NCBI RefSeq assembly: GCF_007993935.1
Contig: NZ_VITY01000001.1
Span: 1 to 64,000 of the forward strand
Direction of reading: 5' to 3'
Source of the DNA: Bradyrhizobium macuxiense
GTDB taxonomy: Bacteria; Pseudomonadota; Alphaproteobacteria; Rhizobiales; Xanthobacteraceae
DNA: 64,000 nt
Numbering within the stretch: the first letter of the stretch is position 1; each line of letters starts with the position of its first letter. A model generated the notes under the pieces. That model searched no databases, was not told the DNA's origin, and was given only the letters and a program-made list of their open reading frames with translations. Positions 1-7,990 of the stretch are shown here, piece by piece. Made by a program: the position numbers and the translations under genes.

Positions 1-85
1 CATCCCGCGGTTTGCTCATCGCATTCCCCAATGTCGACGACGCCGTCAGGGAATCACGAACCGCCCAAAAACGAAATCCCAAAAC

Positions 86-120
86 GCAGGAAAGCGAGGT
101 CCCACACACCGCTTTCCTGC
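86..120 (-). terminator. Hairpin downstream of the 324-aa hypothetical gene
   Basis: A perfect 11-bp inverted repeat (GCAGGAAAGCG / CGCTTTCCTGC) with a 13-nt loop lies about 45 bp after the stop codon of the minus-strand gene. On the minus strand it is followed by T-rich sequence, interrupted by a few other bases, so it is a plausible but not classical intrinsic terminator. The first 164 bases otherwise hold nothing recognisable. Confidence 0.4.
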
Positions 121-164
121 AAAATCGAATACTTTCTCAACACAATTTTTGCTTATTTTTCAGG

Positions 165-1139
165 TCAATCCGCATTCTTCACGGACGACTGATAAAGCGA
201 CTTCCCGCGCGCCAACAAGTGGCCGCCGGATCGAGCTGATCCGTCCGGCATCAACATGCGCAGCCGCCTGACATCTGATAGCCGCTCTGGAGAGAGTTTG
301 CCTAGATAGGCGGTGTCTGGCGCATCACGGTATTGACCTGAGAAAAGAGCCTCCGTCTCGGACACGGCAAGCGTGTGGCACCCAGCTAGACTTGTCTTGT
401 GGAAAGTTAGCTCAAAGCGGCCGCGGATCCTACAGATCGGAAACTCTGTGTAAAAGAAGGCTGTGGCGTCGGCCCCGGACACGTTCAGCGCGTAACAATC
501 CGCAATCGAGTAAGAGCTTTCCGTTGGAAACTCCCACACCTTCTCGCCAATATCGGAGAAGCAAACGAGCCCAGCTGCGCCGATTGGCTTCGGCCCAACT
601 CGAAATCCCCAACCAAAATTGCCGAATACTCCTTCGTCGAGATAACCGACCCAAATGCGACCGAGATCGTCGACCTGCACGGCACTTATGCCGTCCCCCA
701 GCAGCATCCGAGCTACCTTCCCGGTGCTCGGTTGGATAATGGCGCCGTTCAGATCGAAGTCGTTTTCGCCGCGCCACTCACACCTCGGCCCCGCGATGAG
801 AATTCGCCCATCGGTAAACACGTCGACAAATGGAGCTGTCAAATCCAGCCCGGGAAGCTCGACCACCTGCGACTTCTCTGAAGTCATCCTCACGAGGTGA
901 AGTCGCACCGGCATTTGTGTTCGCGTACGCGAAAATATGCCAATGCCTTGCTGATACGTTTCAAACAGATGCTTGGTCGCAGCCTTCTCGGCGAAAAGAA
1001 ACAGCAGCGAGCCATCGTTCGCAATGGAGATCCTAATGAGCGCAAGGCCAGGCAGAGCTGGGATCGCGCAGACGTCTTGGAATCGGATCGATGCAGCCAA
1101 CGGCTTGCTCCCGATATTGCTTAACTCGGAATACCGCAT
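165..1139 (-). CDS. Uncharacterised 324-aa protein
   Basis: A complete ORF of 324 residues starting with ATG (MRYSELSNIG). I do not recognise the family. No signal peptide or membrane segment is evident. The middle contains short strand-rich stretches with repeated aromatic and glycine residues (VDDLGRIWVGYLDEGVFG, then CFSDIGEKVWEF) that resemble beta-propeller or SMP-30-like blades, but this is only an impression. Its GC content looks lower than that of the next genes, which fits an accessory gene. It is divergent from the leader peptide and aminotransferase unit, about 50 bp from that unit's promoter. The reading frame is intact and its composition is protein-like (few Arg/Pro runs), unlike the antisense ORFs overlapping it. 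Confidence 0.7.
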   Translation of the reverse strand: MRYSELSNIGSKPLAASIRFQDVCAIPALPGLALIRISIANDGSLLFLFAEKAATKHLFETYQQGIGIFSRTRTQMPVRLHLVRMTSEKSQVVELPGLDLTAPFVDVFTDGRILIAGPRCEWRGENDFDLNGAIIQPSTGKVARMLLGDGISAVQVDDLGRIWVGYLDEGVFGNFGWGFRVGPKPIGAAGLVCFSDIGEKVWEFPTESSYSIADCYALNVSGADATAFFYTEFPICRIRGRFELTFHKTSLAGCHTLAVSETEALFSGQYRDAPDTAYLGKLSPERLSDVRRLRMLMPDGSARSGGHLLARGKSLYQSSVKNAD

Positions 1140-1190
1140 CGGCGATCATTGGCAAACTAGGGGTCACCCACTGTCGTCGAACACTCATGC

Positions 1191-1220
1191 TTGACACCGC
1201 CGCCCTTTCGGCGGTATGGC
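1191..1220 (+). promoter_or_regulatory. Sigma-70-type promoter of the Arg-leader/aminotransferase unit
   Basis: A perfect TTGACA (-35) at 1191-1196 and TATGGC (-10) at 1215-1220 are separated by 18 bp. The spacer contains a CCGCC/GGCGG dyad. Transcription would begin at about 1226-1229, at or next to the ATG of the leader peptide, so the mRNA would be nearly leaderless. A leaderless trpL leader is known in Sinorhizobium. Confidence 0.6.
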
Positions 1221-1228
1221 CCTGCGCC

Positions 1229-1318
1229 ATGAAGCTGAACCGGACCCACCGCCGCGCCATCTGCCGTCGTCGCACCCGCGACGATGCTGGGCTGCGCCGT
1301 GTCCGACGCCATCGCTGA
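1229..1318 (+). CDS. Arginine-rich leader peptide (putative attenuator uORF)
   Basis: A 29-codon ORF (starts MKLNRTHRR, ends VRRHR) in which 12 of 29 residues are Arg, clustered as RR, RRR and RR runs. It follows a good promoter directly and has no ribosome-binding site, consistent with leaderless translation. Downstream come a hairpin covering its stop codon (GCTGAT 1314-1319 with ATCAGC 1328-1333), a terminator-like hairpin (1346-1374) and then an acetylornithine-type aminotransferase, an enzyme family of arginine metabolism. A third stem (CGTCGC 1268-1273 with GCGACG 1278-1283) lies inside the Arg codons. This is the layout of a ribosome-mediated attenuator: stalling at Arg codons when Arg-tRNA is scarce would alter folding and permit readthrough. 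The peptide itself is probably not functional. The alternative is a chance Arg-rich ORF in GC-rich DNA. Confidence 0.6.
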   Translation: MKLNRTHRRAICRRRTRDDAGLRRVRRHR

Positions 1319-1345
1319 TTAGCTGACATCAGCCAAGGTTTTCGA

Positions 1346-1382
1346 GAAGGCCGCGCCCGCAAAGCGCGGCCTTCTTGCTTTT
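1346..1382 (+). terminator. Terminator-like hairpin (putative attenuator) before the aminotransferase
   Basis: A perfect 10-bp stem (GAAGGCCGCG 1346-1355 with CGCGGCCTTC 1365-1374), 9-nt loop, then TTGCTTTT. It lies 27 bp after the leader-peptide stop and 44 bp before the aminotransferase ATG, so transcription from the upstream promoter must pass through it. I could not identify a convincing antiterminator partner by eye. Confidence 0.65.
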
Positions 1383-1425
1383 CGGCCTTTCCCCAATCCC
1401 CACACCGACCCCAGAGGAGATCGAT

Positions 1426-2622
1426 ATGACCAACGCCGCCCATCCGTTCGACGCGCTGATGGACATCACCGCCCGCCCCGAGGTCGTGTTCGTGCGCGGC
1501 GCCGGCTCCTATCTGTGGGACGCCAACCGCAACCGTTATCTCGATTTCGTGCAGGGCTGGGCCGTCAATCCGCTCGGTCACTCGCCGGTCATCGTGGCCG
1601 ACGCGCTGGCCGCGCAGGCCCGGCGGCTGCTGACGCCGAGCCCGGCCTTCTACAACGAGCAGAGCCTGAAACTGGCGAAAGCACTGGTCGACAACAGCTG
1701 CTTCGACCAGGTGTTCTTCGCCAATTCCGGCGCGGAGGCCAATGAAGGCGCAATCAAGCTCGCGCGGAAATTCGGCGCCAAGTACAAGAATGGCGCGCAC
1801 GAGATCATCACCTTCGAGGGCGGCTTTCACGGCCGCACGCTCGCGACCATGTCGGCCTCGGGCAAGAGGGCATTCGAGCCGTTGTTCGAGCCGAAGGTCT
1901 CGGGCTTCCGCAAAGCCAGGCTGAACGACATCGTGTCGGTGCGGCAGTTGATCAATTCGTCGACGGTCGCGGTCATGCTGGAGCAGATCCAGGGTGAGGC
2001 CGGCGTGTGGCCTGCGAGCGACGCATTCTTGCAAGAGTTGCGGGCGCTGACCCAGCAGCGCGGCCTGCTGCTGATCGTCGACGAGATCCAGACCGGCATG
2101 GGCCGGACCGGAAAATTGTTCGGCTACGAGCATGCCGGGATCGAGCCCGACATCATGACGCTCGGCAAGGGCATCGGCGGCGGCGTGCCGCTCGCAGCGC
2201 TGCTCGCGACCGAGCATGCCTCCTGCTTCGATCACGGCGATCAGGGTGGCACCTTCAACGGCAATCCGCTGATGTGCGCCGCCGGGCTTGTCGTGCTCGA
2301 TCAGATCAGCCAGCCCGATTTCCTGAAGTCGGTTGTCGACACCGGGCTGCTGCTCGAGCGCGAATTGCAACGGCTGTCGGCGCGGCACGGGCTCGGCGAG
2401 ATCAGGGGCCGCGGCCTGCTGCTCGCGCTCGACCTCAAGATGCCGATCGGCGCCGCCGTCGTCGCCGAGGCATTCGCCGCCGGTGTGCTGGTCAACTCGC
2501 CGCAGCCGGACACGCTGCGCTTCATGCCGGCGCTCAATGTCACACGGGAGGAGATTTCCTTGATGATCGACTGTCTGGATACCGTGCTGACGAAAGTCGG
2601 TGCAGCAAGAAGGGTGGCGTAA
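1426..2622 (+). CDS. argD: Acetylornithine/ornithine-type aminotransferase (class III, PLP)
   Basis: A 398-residue fold-type I aminotransferase, the usual ArgD length. The family normally converts N-acetylglutamate semialdehyde and glutamate to N-acetylornithine and 2-oxoglutarate. Visible motifs are [17 protein letters not shown] (cofactor phosphate site), [17 protein letters not shown] (Asp contacting the PLP ring nitrogen) and TLGKGIGGG, whose Lys248 should form the Schiff base. The chosen ATG has CAGAGGAGA seven bases upstream; the longer frame runs into the attenuator stem. The arginine-rich leader upstream supports a role in arginine metabolism. Related class III enzymes (ornithine, 4-aminobutyrate or succinylornithine aminotransferases) cannot be excluded, and rhizobia often carry more than one argD-like gene. 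A palindromic repeat follows 13 bp after the stop. Confidence 0.85.
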   Translation: MTNAAHPFDALMDITARPEVVFVRGAGSYLWDANRNRYLDFVQGWAVNPLGHSPVIVADALAAQARRLLTPSPAFYNEQSLKLAKALVDNSCFDQVFFANSGAEANEGAIKLARKFGAKYKNGAHEIITFEGGFHGRTLATMSASGKRAFEPLFEPKVSGFRKARLNDIVSVRQLINSSTVAVMLEQIQGEAGVWPASDAFLQELRALTQQRGLLLIVDEIQTGMGRTGKLFGYEHAGIEPDIMTLGKGIGGGVPLAALLATEHASCFDHGDQGGTFNGNPLMCAAGLVVLDQISQPDFLKSVVDTGLLLERELQRLSARHGLGEIRGRGLLLALDLKMPIGAAVVAEAFAAGVLVNSPQPDTLRFMPALNVTREEISLMIDCLDTVLTKVGAARRVA

Positions 2623-2635
2623 CGACCGGCACGTC

Positions 2636-2719
2636 CGTCATTGCGAGCGCAGCGAAGCAATCCACGTCCCCGCTCGGGGATAGATGGATTGCTTCGTCGC
2701 TTCGCTCCTCGCAATGACG
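2636..2719 (+). repeat. Palindromic intergenic repeat, family A copy 1
   Basis: An imperfect inverted repeat of about 84 bp beginning CGTCATTGCGAGCG and ending CTCCTCGCAATGACG. Its left arm is shorter than its right arm, which gives it a direction. Three further copies in the same orientation lie at 24226-24312, 30395-30479 and 30821-30906. It sits between the convergent 3' ends of the aminotransferase and the quinone oxidoreductase. Confidence 0.85.
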
Positions 2720-2726
2720 TGGAGAA

Positions 2727-3701
2727 CTACGGCCTTAAAATCGCCGCGCCGGTGGTCGCCCGGCTTTCCAGGTCGACATGCGCCTTCGCCGCATCCTTCA
2801 GCGCATAGGCGTGGTTGATCGGGACGTGCAGCTTGCCGTTGATCACGGCCGCGAACAGCGTGTCGGCGCCTTCGAGCAATTCCTTGCGGGTGCCGACATA
2901 GTCGTTGAGCTTGGGCCGCGTCGCGAACAGCGAGCCGTGGTTGTTGAGCTCGGCGAGCGGGAACGGCGGTACCGGACCTGAGGCATTGCCGAACGAGACG
3001 AACAGGCCGCGTGGCCGCAGGCAGGACAATGATCCGGGAAATGTGGTCTTGCCGACGCCATCATAGACCACGTCGCAGAGCTCGCCGCGGCTGATCTGCT
3101 TGACGCGTTCGACGAAGTTCTCCTCGTTGTAGAGGATGACATGATCGCAGCCATTGGCGAGCGCGAGATCGGCCTTCGCCTTCGAGCCGACGGTGCCGAT
3201 GACATGCGCGCCGAGCGCCCGCGCCCACTGGCAGGCCAGCAGTCCGATGCCGCCGGCCGCGGCGTGGATCAGCACCCGATGGCCCTGCTCGACCTTGAAG
3301 GTCTTGTGCAGCAGGTACCAGACCGTGAGCCCCTTGAGCATCAGCACGGCGCCCTGCTCATAAGTGATGTGGTCGGGCAGTTTTACAAGTTTGTCGGCCG
3401 GGATGACGCGCTCGGAGGCGTAACCGCCGAGGTTGTAGTAGTAGGCGACGCGATCGCCGGGATGGAAATTCGTCACCCCCGGACCGACCGCCAAAACCTC
3501 GCCCGCGGCCTCGTTGCCGGCGATGAACGGCAGGCCGGGCGCCTTGTAGAGGCCGGTGCGGAAATAGACGTCGATGAAGTTCAGCCCGACCGCATGCTGG
3601 CGGATGCGGACCTCACCGTTCCCGGGTGCGCCCACCTCGACGTCCTCATAGGTCAGGACCTCCGGGCCCCCAACCTTGTGCACGCGCACAGCCTTGGTCA
3701 T
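2727..3701 (-). CDS. Quinone oxidoreductase, zinc-free MDR superfamily (QOR type)
   Basis: 324 residues, the usual length for NADPH:quinone reductase of the medium-chain dehydrogenase/reductase superfamily. The N-terminus (MTKAVRVHKVGGPEVL) and NFIDVYFRTGLY are typical of QOR, and IHAAAGGIGLLACQWARALG is the NADPH-binding Rossmann turn (about residues 150-170). The structural-zinc cysteines of alcohol dehydrogenases are absent. The likely role is reduction of quinones or other electrophilic carbonyls in the cytoplasm. The ATG at 3701 is preceded by GGGGAG; a 53-codon upstream extension of the frame has no family resemblance and is ignored. The gene stands alone, with terC following on the same strand after 94 bp in the upstream direction. 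Confidence 0.88.
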   Translation of the reverse strand: MTKAVRVHKVGGPEVLTYEDVEVGAPGNGEVRIRQHAVGLNFIDVYFRTGLYKAPGLPFIAGNEAAGEVLAVGPGVTNFHPGDRVAYYYNLGGYASERVIPADKLVKLPDHITYEQGAVLMLKGLTVWYLLHKTFKVEQGHRVLIHAAAGGIGLLACQWARALGAHVIGTVGSKAKADLALANGCDHVILYNEENFVERVKQISRGELCDVVYDGVGKTTFPGSLSCLRPRGLFVSFGNASGPVPPFPLAELNNHGSLFATRPKLNDYVGTRKELLEGADTLFAAVINGKLHVPINHAYALKDAAKAHVDLESRATTGAAILRP

Positions 3702-3795
3702 GTCGTCGCTCCCCTCAGATATCAGCGTCAAGCGAGCGAATGCCATCGGCGCCGCCTTGTCAACCAAGCGGGGCCGGAACTGGCCTGGCGCCCCC

Positions 3796-4515
3796 CTACG
3801 CCCTCTTGCGGTTGCGCTTGGCCATGACGTTGAACGCCTCGACCGCTGCCGAGAACGCAATCGCGAAATAGATGTAGCCGCGCGGGATGTGGAATTTGAA
3901 TCCGTCGGCGACCAGCGCCACGCCGATCAGCACCAGGAAGGCAAGCGCCAGCATCTTGGTGGTCGGATGCTCCGCGACGAACCGCGCCACCGGTCCGGAC
4001 GAGAGGTACATGATCGCGCAGGCGATCACGACCGCTGCGATCATGATCTCGATGTCCTGCGCCATGCCGATCGCGGTGATGATCGAGTCCAGCGAGAACA
4101 CCAGGTCGATGACGATGATCTGCACGATCACCCAGAAGAACGCACTGGCGCTCGGCTTGTCGTCGGCCTCCCCCTCGCGCGCCTCGACCTCGCCGTGAAT
4201 TTCGTGGGTCGCCTTGGCGATCAGGAACAGGCCGCCGCCGATCAGGATGATGTCGCGCCAGGACAGCGCGACGTCCGTGATGGTGATCACCGGCTGCGTC
4301 AGCCCGATCAACCAGACCAGGATCGACAGCAACAGGATGCGGAACACCAACGCCAGCAGCAGGCCGATCTGCCGCGCGCGGTTGGCCTGCGCCGGTGGGA
4401 TCCGCGACACGATCACCGAGAGGAAGATCACGTTGTCGATGCCGAGCACGATCTCGAGCGCAGTCAGGGTCAACAGCGCAGCCCAGGCTTCCGGGCTGGT
4501 GATCAATTGCATCAT
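3796..4515 (-). CDS. TerC family integral membrane protein
   Basis: 239 residues with about seven hydrophobic segments. The motifs LEIVLGIDNVIFLSV near residue 20 and DLVFSLDSIITAIG in the middle are the paired acidic transmembrane motifs of TerC/YjbE-type proteins. The family is linked to tellurite resistance and to metal (Mn) efflux during protein export; substrate specificity cannot be read here. The start MMQLITSPEAW overlaps the stop codon of the upstream pcs gene by the sequence ATGA, so the two are probably translationally coupled. The longer ORF to 4812 is the out-of-frame shadow of pcs. The C-terminus is basic (MAKRNRKRA). Confidence 0.85.
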   Translation of the reverse strand: MMQLITSPEAWAALLTLTALEIVLGIDNVIFLSVIVSRIPPAQANRARQIGLLLALVFRILLLSILVWLIGLTQPVITITDVALSWRDIILIGGGLFLIAKATHEIHGEVEAREGEADDKPSASAFFWVIVQIIVIDLVFSLDSIITAIGMAQDIEIMIAAVVIACAIMYLSSGPVARFVAEHPTTKMLALAFLVLIGVALVADGFKFHIPRGYIYFAIAFSAAVEAFNVMAKRNRKRA

Positions 4516-5240
4516 GCTCTGAAGGCTTTCATCCGGCGGATCACGGTATCGCTGCCGACGATGTAGACGGCAATGGCGCAGAGACCGAAGGTGATCGGGG
4601 CCCCGACCACGAAATCGTTGGCGAGGGTGTAGGCGCCGAGCAGTGCCCAGGCGCCGAGCAGCCACAGCGTCAACCAGCGCAGTCGCACCACCCGGAACGG
4701 GTGCAGCACATGGAACGGCGCGAAGGTCAGCACGATCAGGAGCGCGACCACGATGGTCGACAGCACCGGCGGCAGATGCAGCAGGAACAAATAGAACGCC
4801 GCCGCATTCCACAGCGCCGGGAAGCCGCGGAAATGGTTGTCGTCGGCCTTCATGCGACGATCGGCGAAATACAGCGCGCTGGAGACCACGATGCCGATGC
4901 CGAGGATCGGCGCGGCCAGCGGCAGCAGCATGCCGCTCGCGGTGATCGCATAGGCCGGCACGAACACATAGGTGACGAAATCAACCACCAGGTCGAGCAC
5001 CTCGCCCGACCAGTTCGGCTGCAGCCGCACCACGTCGAGCCGGCGCGCCAGCGGGCCGTCGATCCCGTCGATGATCAGCGCGACCCCGAGCCAGGCGAAC
5101 ATGTTGGCCCAGTGCTCCCGCACGGCCTCCAGCATCGCCAGCAGCGCCACCCCGGCGCCGAGTGCCGTGAAAATATGAACGGAGAATGCGGCGGTCCGCA
5201 TCCGTTCTGGCAACGCATCCGGCTGGCTCGAGTGCTCCAT
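4512..5240 (-). CDS. pcs: Phosphatidylcholine synthase (CDP-DAG:choline transferase)
   Basis: A 242-residue membrane protein with about eight hydrophobic segments. The catalytic CDP-alcohol phosphotransferase motif is visible as DGIDGPLAR, then 12 residues, G, three residues, D, three residues, D (about residues 60-92). The longer AR-to-G gap is the variant known from bacterial Pcs. Length matches the Sinorhizobium enzyme (about 241). The enzyme condenses CDP-diacylglycerol with choline to make phosphatidylcholine in the inner membrane, a lipid needed by rhizobia in symbiosis. The start MEHSSQPDAL (5240) is chosen; MRTAAFSVH a few codons later is possible. The stop overlaps the terC start. 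It is divergent from the UbiH-type gene. Confidence 0.85.
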   Translation of the reverse strand: MEHSSQPDALPERMRTAAFSVHIFTALGAGVALLAMLEAVREHWANMFAWLGVALIIDGIDGPLARRLDVVRLQPNWSGEVLDLVVDFVTYVFVPAYAITASGMLLPLAAPILGIGIVVSSALYFADRRMKADDNHFRGFPALWNAAAFYLFLLHLPPVLSTIVVALLIVLTFAPFHVLHPFRVVRLRWLTLWLLGAWALLGAYTLANDFVVGAPITFGLCAIAVYIVGSDTVIRRMKAFRA

Positions 5241-5373
5241 CGGCCGAAGTGCTATCAGGAATCGGCCAGCTTTGCATATGCAGTCTTGCGGCGTTCCGCC
5301 GCGCAAGGCGCTGGAAACTCTTGGTGGTTACCGATGGCTTGAAAATCGGGCCAAGCATGTCAAATGTCCTGAT

Positions 5374-6558
5374 ATGACCGACAGCTCGCAGGATTATGAC
5401 GTTATCGTAATAGGCGGCGGCCCGGCCGGATTGACGGCTGCGATTGCCCTCACTGAGGCCGGCGCCCGGACCGCGCTCCTGGCGCGCCGCGCGCCCTATG
5501 CCGACAACCGCACCACCGCGCTGCTCGGCGCCTCGACCGACATCCTGGAGCGGCTCGACGTCTGGCGGCGCTGCAGCGACAAGGCTGCCGCGCTCAAGAC
5601 CATGCGCCTCGTCGACGACACCGGCCGCCTGATCCGCGCACCGGAGGTGCGGTTCAATTCCGACGAGATCGGCCGCGAGCAGTTCGGCTTCAATATCGAC
5701 AATCGCGCGCTGGTCGCAGCGCTCGAGGACCGCGCCGGCGAGATATCAGCGCTGACGCGGTTCGACGACGAGGCCGCCTCGGTGCAGCCGGATGATGCAG
5801 GGGTCACCGTTGTGACGCGGCAGGGCCAGTCGCTCAGGGCCCGGCTTGTGGTCGGCGCCGACGGACGCAATTCATTGTCGCGCGAGGCTGCCGGCATCGA
5901 GGTGACGAGCCGCGCGCTCGGACAGTCCGCCCTCACCTTCAACATCACCCACACCAGGCCGCACCGGAATATCTCGACCGAGTTTCACACCGAGCACGGC
6001 CCCTGCGTGTTCGTGCCGCTCGCCGGCAATCGCAGCAGCGTGGTCTGGGTCTCGGCACCCAAGGAGGCCGAGCGGCTGATGGCGCTCGGCGACGCTGAAC
6101 TGTCTGACGCGGCGGAGCGGCAGTCGCATTCGATTCTCGGCCGCGTCGAGGTGCAGGGCGGCCGCCACGTGTTTCCGCTCGCCATCGAACGGCCCCGGCA
6201 ATTCGCCAGGGACCGGATCGCGCTGGTCGGGGAATCCGCCCATGTGCTGCCGCCGATCGGCGCGCAGGGCCTCAACATGGGGCTGCGCGATGCCGCCGAT
6301 ATCGCCGAGATCACGGGCCAGGCGATCGGCCGCGGCGAGGATCCCGGCGCGCCGAACGTGCTGGCGCGCTACCAGGCGGCGCGGCGTCCGGATGTGGCCA
6401 GCCGGACCTGGGCGATCGACATCGCCAACCGCTCGCTGCTGAGCGATTTCCTCGGCGTGCAGACCGCGCGCGCCGCCGGTCTGCATCTGCTCGGCGCCGT
6501 CGGCCCGCTGCGGCGGCTGGCGATGCGCGAGGGGCTCGCGCCGTCATGGCGGCGCTGA
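5374..6558 (+). CDS. UbiH/UbiF/COQ6-family FAD-dependent hydroxylase
   Basis: 394 residues. The N-terminus carries the FAD dinucleotide-binding motif VIVIGGGPAGLTAAIAL (about residues 10-26). The family's second FAD motif reads GESAHVLPPIGAQGLNMGLRD (about residues 290-310), and VGADGRNSLSREAAGI is the internal DG motif. These are hallmarks of the ubiquinone-biosynthesis aromatic hydroxylases. In alphaproteobacteria a single relaxed enzyme (UbiL type) or pairs hydroxylate the ring, so the exact position acted on cannot be assigned. The ATG at 5374 starts MTDSSQDYDV; there is no strong ribosome-binding site, and a 6-codon ORF (MSNVLI) overlaps the start. An AEC transporter converges on it, 8 bp away. 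Confidence 0.85.
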   Translation: MTDSSQDYDVIVIGGGPAGLTAAIALTEAGARTALLARRAPYADNRTTALLGASTDILERLDVWRRCSDKAAALKTMRLVDDTGRLIRAPEVRFNSDEIGREQFGFNIDNRALVAALEDRAGEISALTRFDDEAASVQPDDAGVTVVTRQGQSLRARLVVGADGRNSLSREAAGIEVTSRALGQSALTFNITHTRPHRNISTEFHTEHGPCVFVPLAGNRSSVVWVSAPKEAERLMALGDAELSDAAERQSHSILGRVEVQGGRHVFPLAIERPRQFARDRIALVGESAHVLPPIGAQGLNMGLRDAADIAEITGQAIGRGEDPGAPNVLARYQAARRPDVASRTWAIDIANRSLLSDFLGVQTARAAGLHLLGAVGPLRRLAMREGLAPSWRR

Positions 6559-6566
6559 TTTTCGTC

Positions 6567-7520
6567 TTAAGGAAACACCAGCCGTCCGCTCTGGATGAAC
6601 CACATCACGCTGGTCAGCGTGACCACCGAGGCGAAGGTGCCGATCAGCACGGCAACCGACGCCGGCTCGATCCAGGTGTCGTTCTGGCGCGCGATCACGA
6701 ACACGTTGAGCGCCGGCGGCAGCGAGGCCATCAGCACCGCGGTCGCGGCCCAAGGCTGCGCGAACGGGCCGAACAGCAGCATCAGTCCGAATGCCAGCAG
6801 CGGATGGATCAGGAGCTTGATCGCAACCACGCCCGGCACCTCCCACGGCACCCGCTCGAACGGCCGCAGCGCCACGGTGACGCCGAGCGCGAACAGCGCC
6901 ATCGGTGCTGCGGCGTTCTGCAGGAACTGGATGGTGCGGTCGAGCGCTGTCGGCAGCGGGATGTGAAACGCGGCGACCAGCGCGCCGAACACCGCCGACA
7001 TGATCAGCGGGTTCTGCACGATCTGGCGCAGCACCACGCCGAGCGCGTGCAGCAGCGAGGGATGGTCGCGGTCGGTGAGCTCGATCAGGAGCGGCACGAT
7101 CGAGAACAGGAAGATGCTGTCGCAGCAAAAGATCAGCGCGGTCGGCGCCGCCGCCTTGGCTCCGAGCACGGCGAGCGCGAGGCCCGGGCCCATATAGCCG
7201 ATGTTGCCGTAGGCACCGGACAGGCCGGCGAGCGTCGCCTCGCGCAGCGAGAGGCGGCCCATCAGCTTGCCCGCGACCATCGCCAGGAAGAACGCGATCA
7301 CGGTTCCGAGCGTGGTCGCGATCAGGAATGGCGGGTTGTTCAGCTCCGCAAACGGCGTCTTGGACATGATCCCGAACAGCAACGCCGGCAACGAAACGTA
7401 AAGCAGGAAGAAATTCATCCAGGCGAGCCCGCTCTCGGGCAAACCCTTGGCTTTTCCGCACGCATAACCGATGAAGATCAAGCCGAAATACGGCAACGCC
7501 AGATTGAGGATATCGATCAT
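6567..7520 (-). CDS. AEC family (auxin efflux carrier-like) transporter
   Basis: 317 residues with about ten hydrophobic segments arranged as two five-helix halves, as in the AEC/PIN-like family. The N-terminal half contains LSGAYGNIGYMGPGLALAVLG and the C-terminal half LIHPLLAFGLMLLFG and LPPALNVFVIARQ, which correspond to the crossover regions of the bile/AEC fold. Bacterial members carry dicarboxylates such as malate or malonate; substrate is not predictable here. The start at 7520 (MIDILNLALPYFG) is immediately hydrophobic as usual for the family. It is divergent from hspQ, with 121 bp between the chosen starts. Confidence 0.85.
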   Translation of the reverse strand: MIDILNLALPYFGLIFIGYACGKAKGLPESGLAWMNFFLLYVSLPALLFGIMSKTPFAELNNPPFLIATTLGTVIAFFLAMVAGKLMGRLSLREATLAGLSGAYGNIGYMGPGLALAVLGAKAAAPTALIFCCDSIFLFSIVPLLIELTDRDHPSLLHALGVVLRQIVQNPLIMSAVFGALVAAFHIPLPTALDRTIQFLQNAAAPMALFALGVTVALRPFERVPWEVPGVVAIKLLIHPLLAFGLMLLFGPFAQPWAATAVLMASLPPALNVFVIARQNDTWIEPASVAVLIGTFASVVTLTSVMWFIQSGRLVFP

Positions 7521-7641
7521 TCTGAATGTAGTTTCTCGGCCGGTTTTCGGGGCGTTTTTGCAGGCCTGGAATCGGTAAACCGGGGGTTAATTCGAAGCTT
7601 AGCCCCTAGCATCGGCCACAATGTTGGTCTATCGACGAACC

Positions 7642-7974
7642 ATGATCAAAGCGCGCACCGCCAAGTTTCAGATCGGGCAGATCGTCCGTCACCGGGTGTT
7701 CTCCTTCCGGGGCGTGATTTTTGATATCGACCCGGAGTTCAACAACACCGAGGAATGGTGGCTGTCGATCCCCGAGGACATGCGGCCGCACAAGGACCAG
7801 CCGTTCTATCACCTGCTCGCGGAAAACTCGGAGACCGAGTACGTCGCCTATGTCTCGGAGCAGAACCTGTTGCCCGATGATTCCGGCGAACCGATCCGGC
7901 ACTCGCAGGTCGCGGAGATCTTCATCAAGGACAAGTCGGGCGGCTACCGTCCGCGCAATCCTTCGCTGAACTGA
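7642..7974 (+). CDS. hspQ: Heat shock protein HspQ
   Basis: 110 residues from MIKARTAKFQIGQ. The small beta-barrel YccV/HspQ domain occupies nearly the whole protein: GQIVRHRVFSFRGVIFDIDPEF, then EDMRPHKDQPFYHLLAE and YVAYVSEQNLLPD. In Enterobacteria HspQ is a heat-induced adaptor and specificity enhancer for Lon; in alphaproteobacteria the hemimethylated-DNA-binding annotation is historical. An upstream in-frame ATG at 7621 would add seven residues (MLVYRRT). Neither start has a convincing Shine-Dalgarno sequence, so the start is uncertain. The MFS gene converges 16 bp downstream. Confidence 0.88.
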   Translation: MIKARTAKFQIGQIVRHRVFSFRGVIFDIDPEFNNTEEWWLSIPEDMRPHKDQPFYHLLAENSETEYVAYVSEQNLLPDDSGEPIRHSQVAEIFIKDKSGGYRPRNPSLN

Positions 7975-7990
7975 CATTTGGCGCGGGCGC

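Noticed and set aside
1033..2388. 451-codon minus-strand ORF opposite the aminotransferase
   Set aside because: A shadow of the aminotransferase frame with no domain or ribosome-binding site; the + strand product has all PLP motifs.
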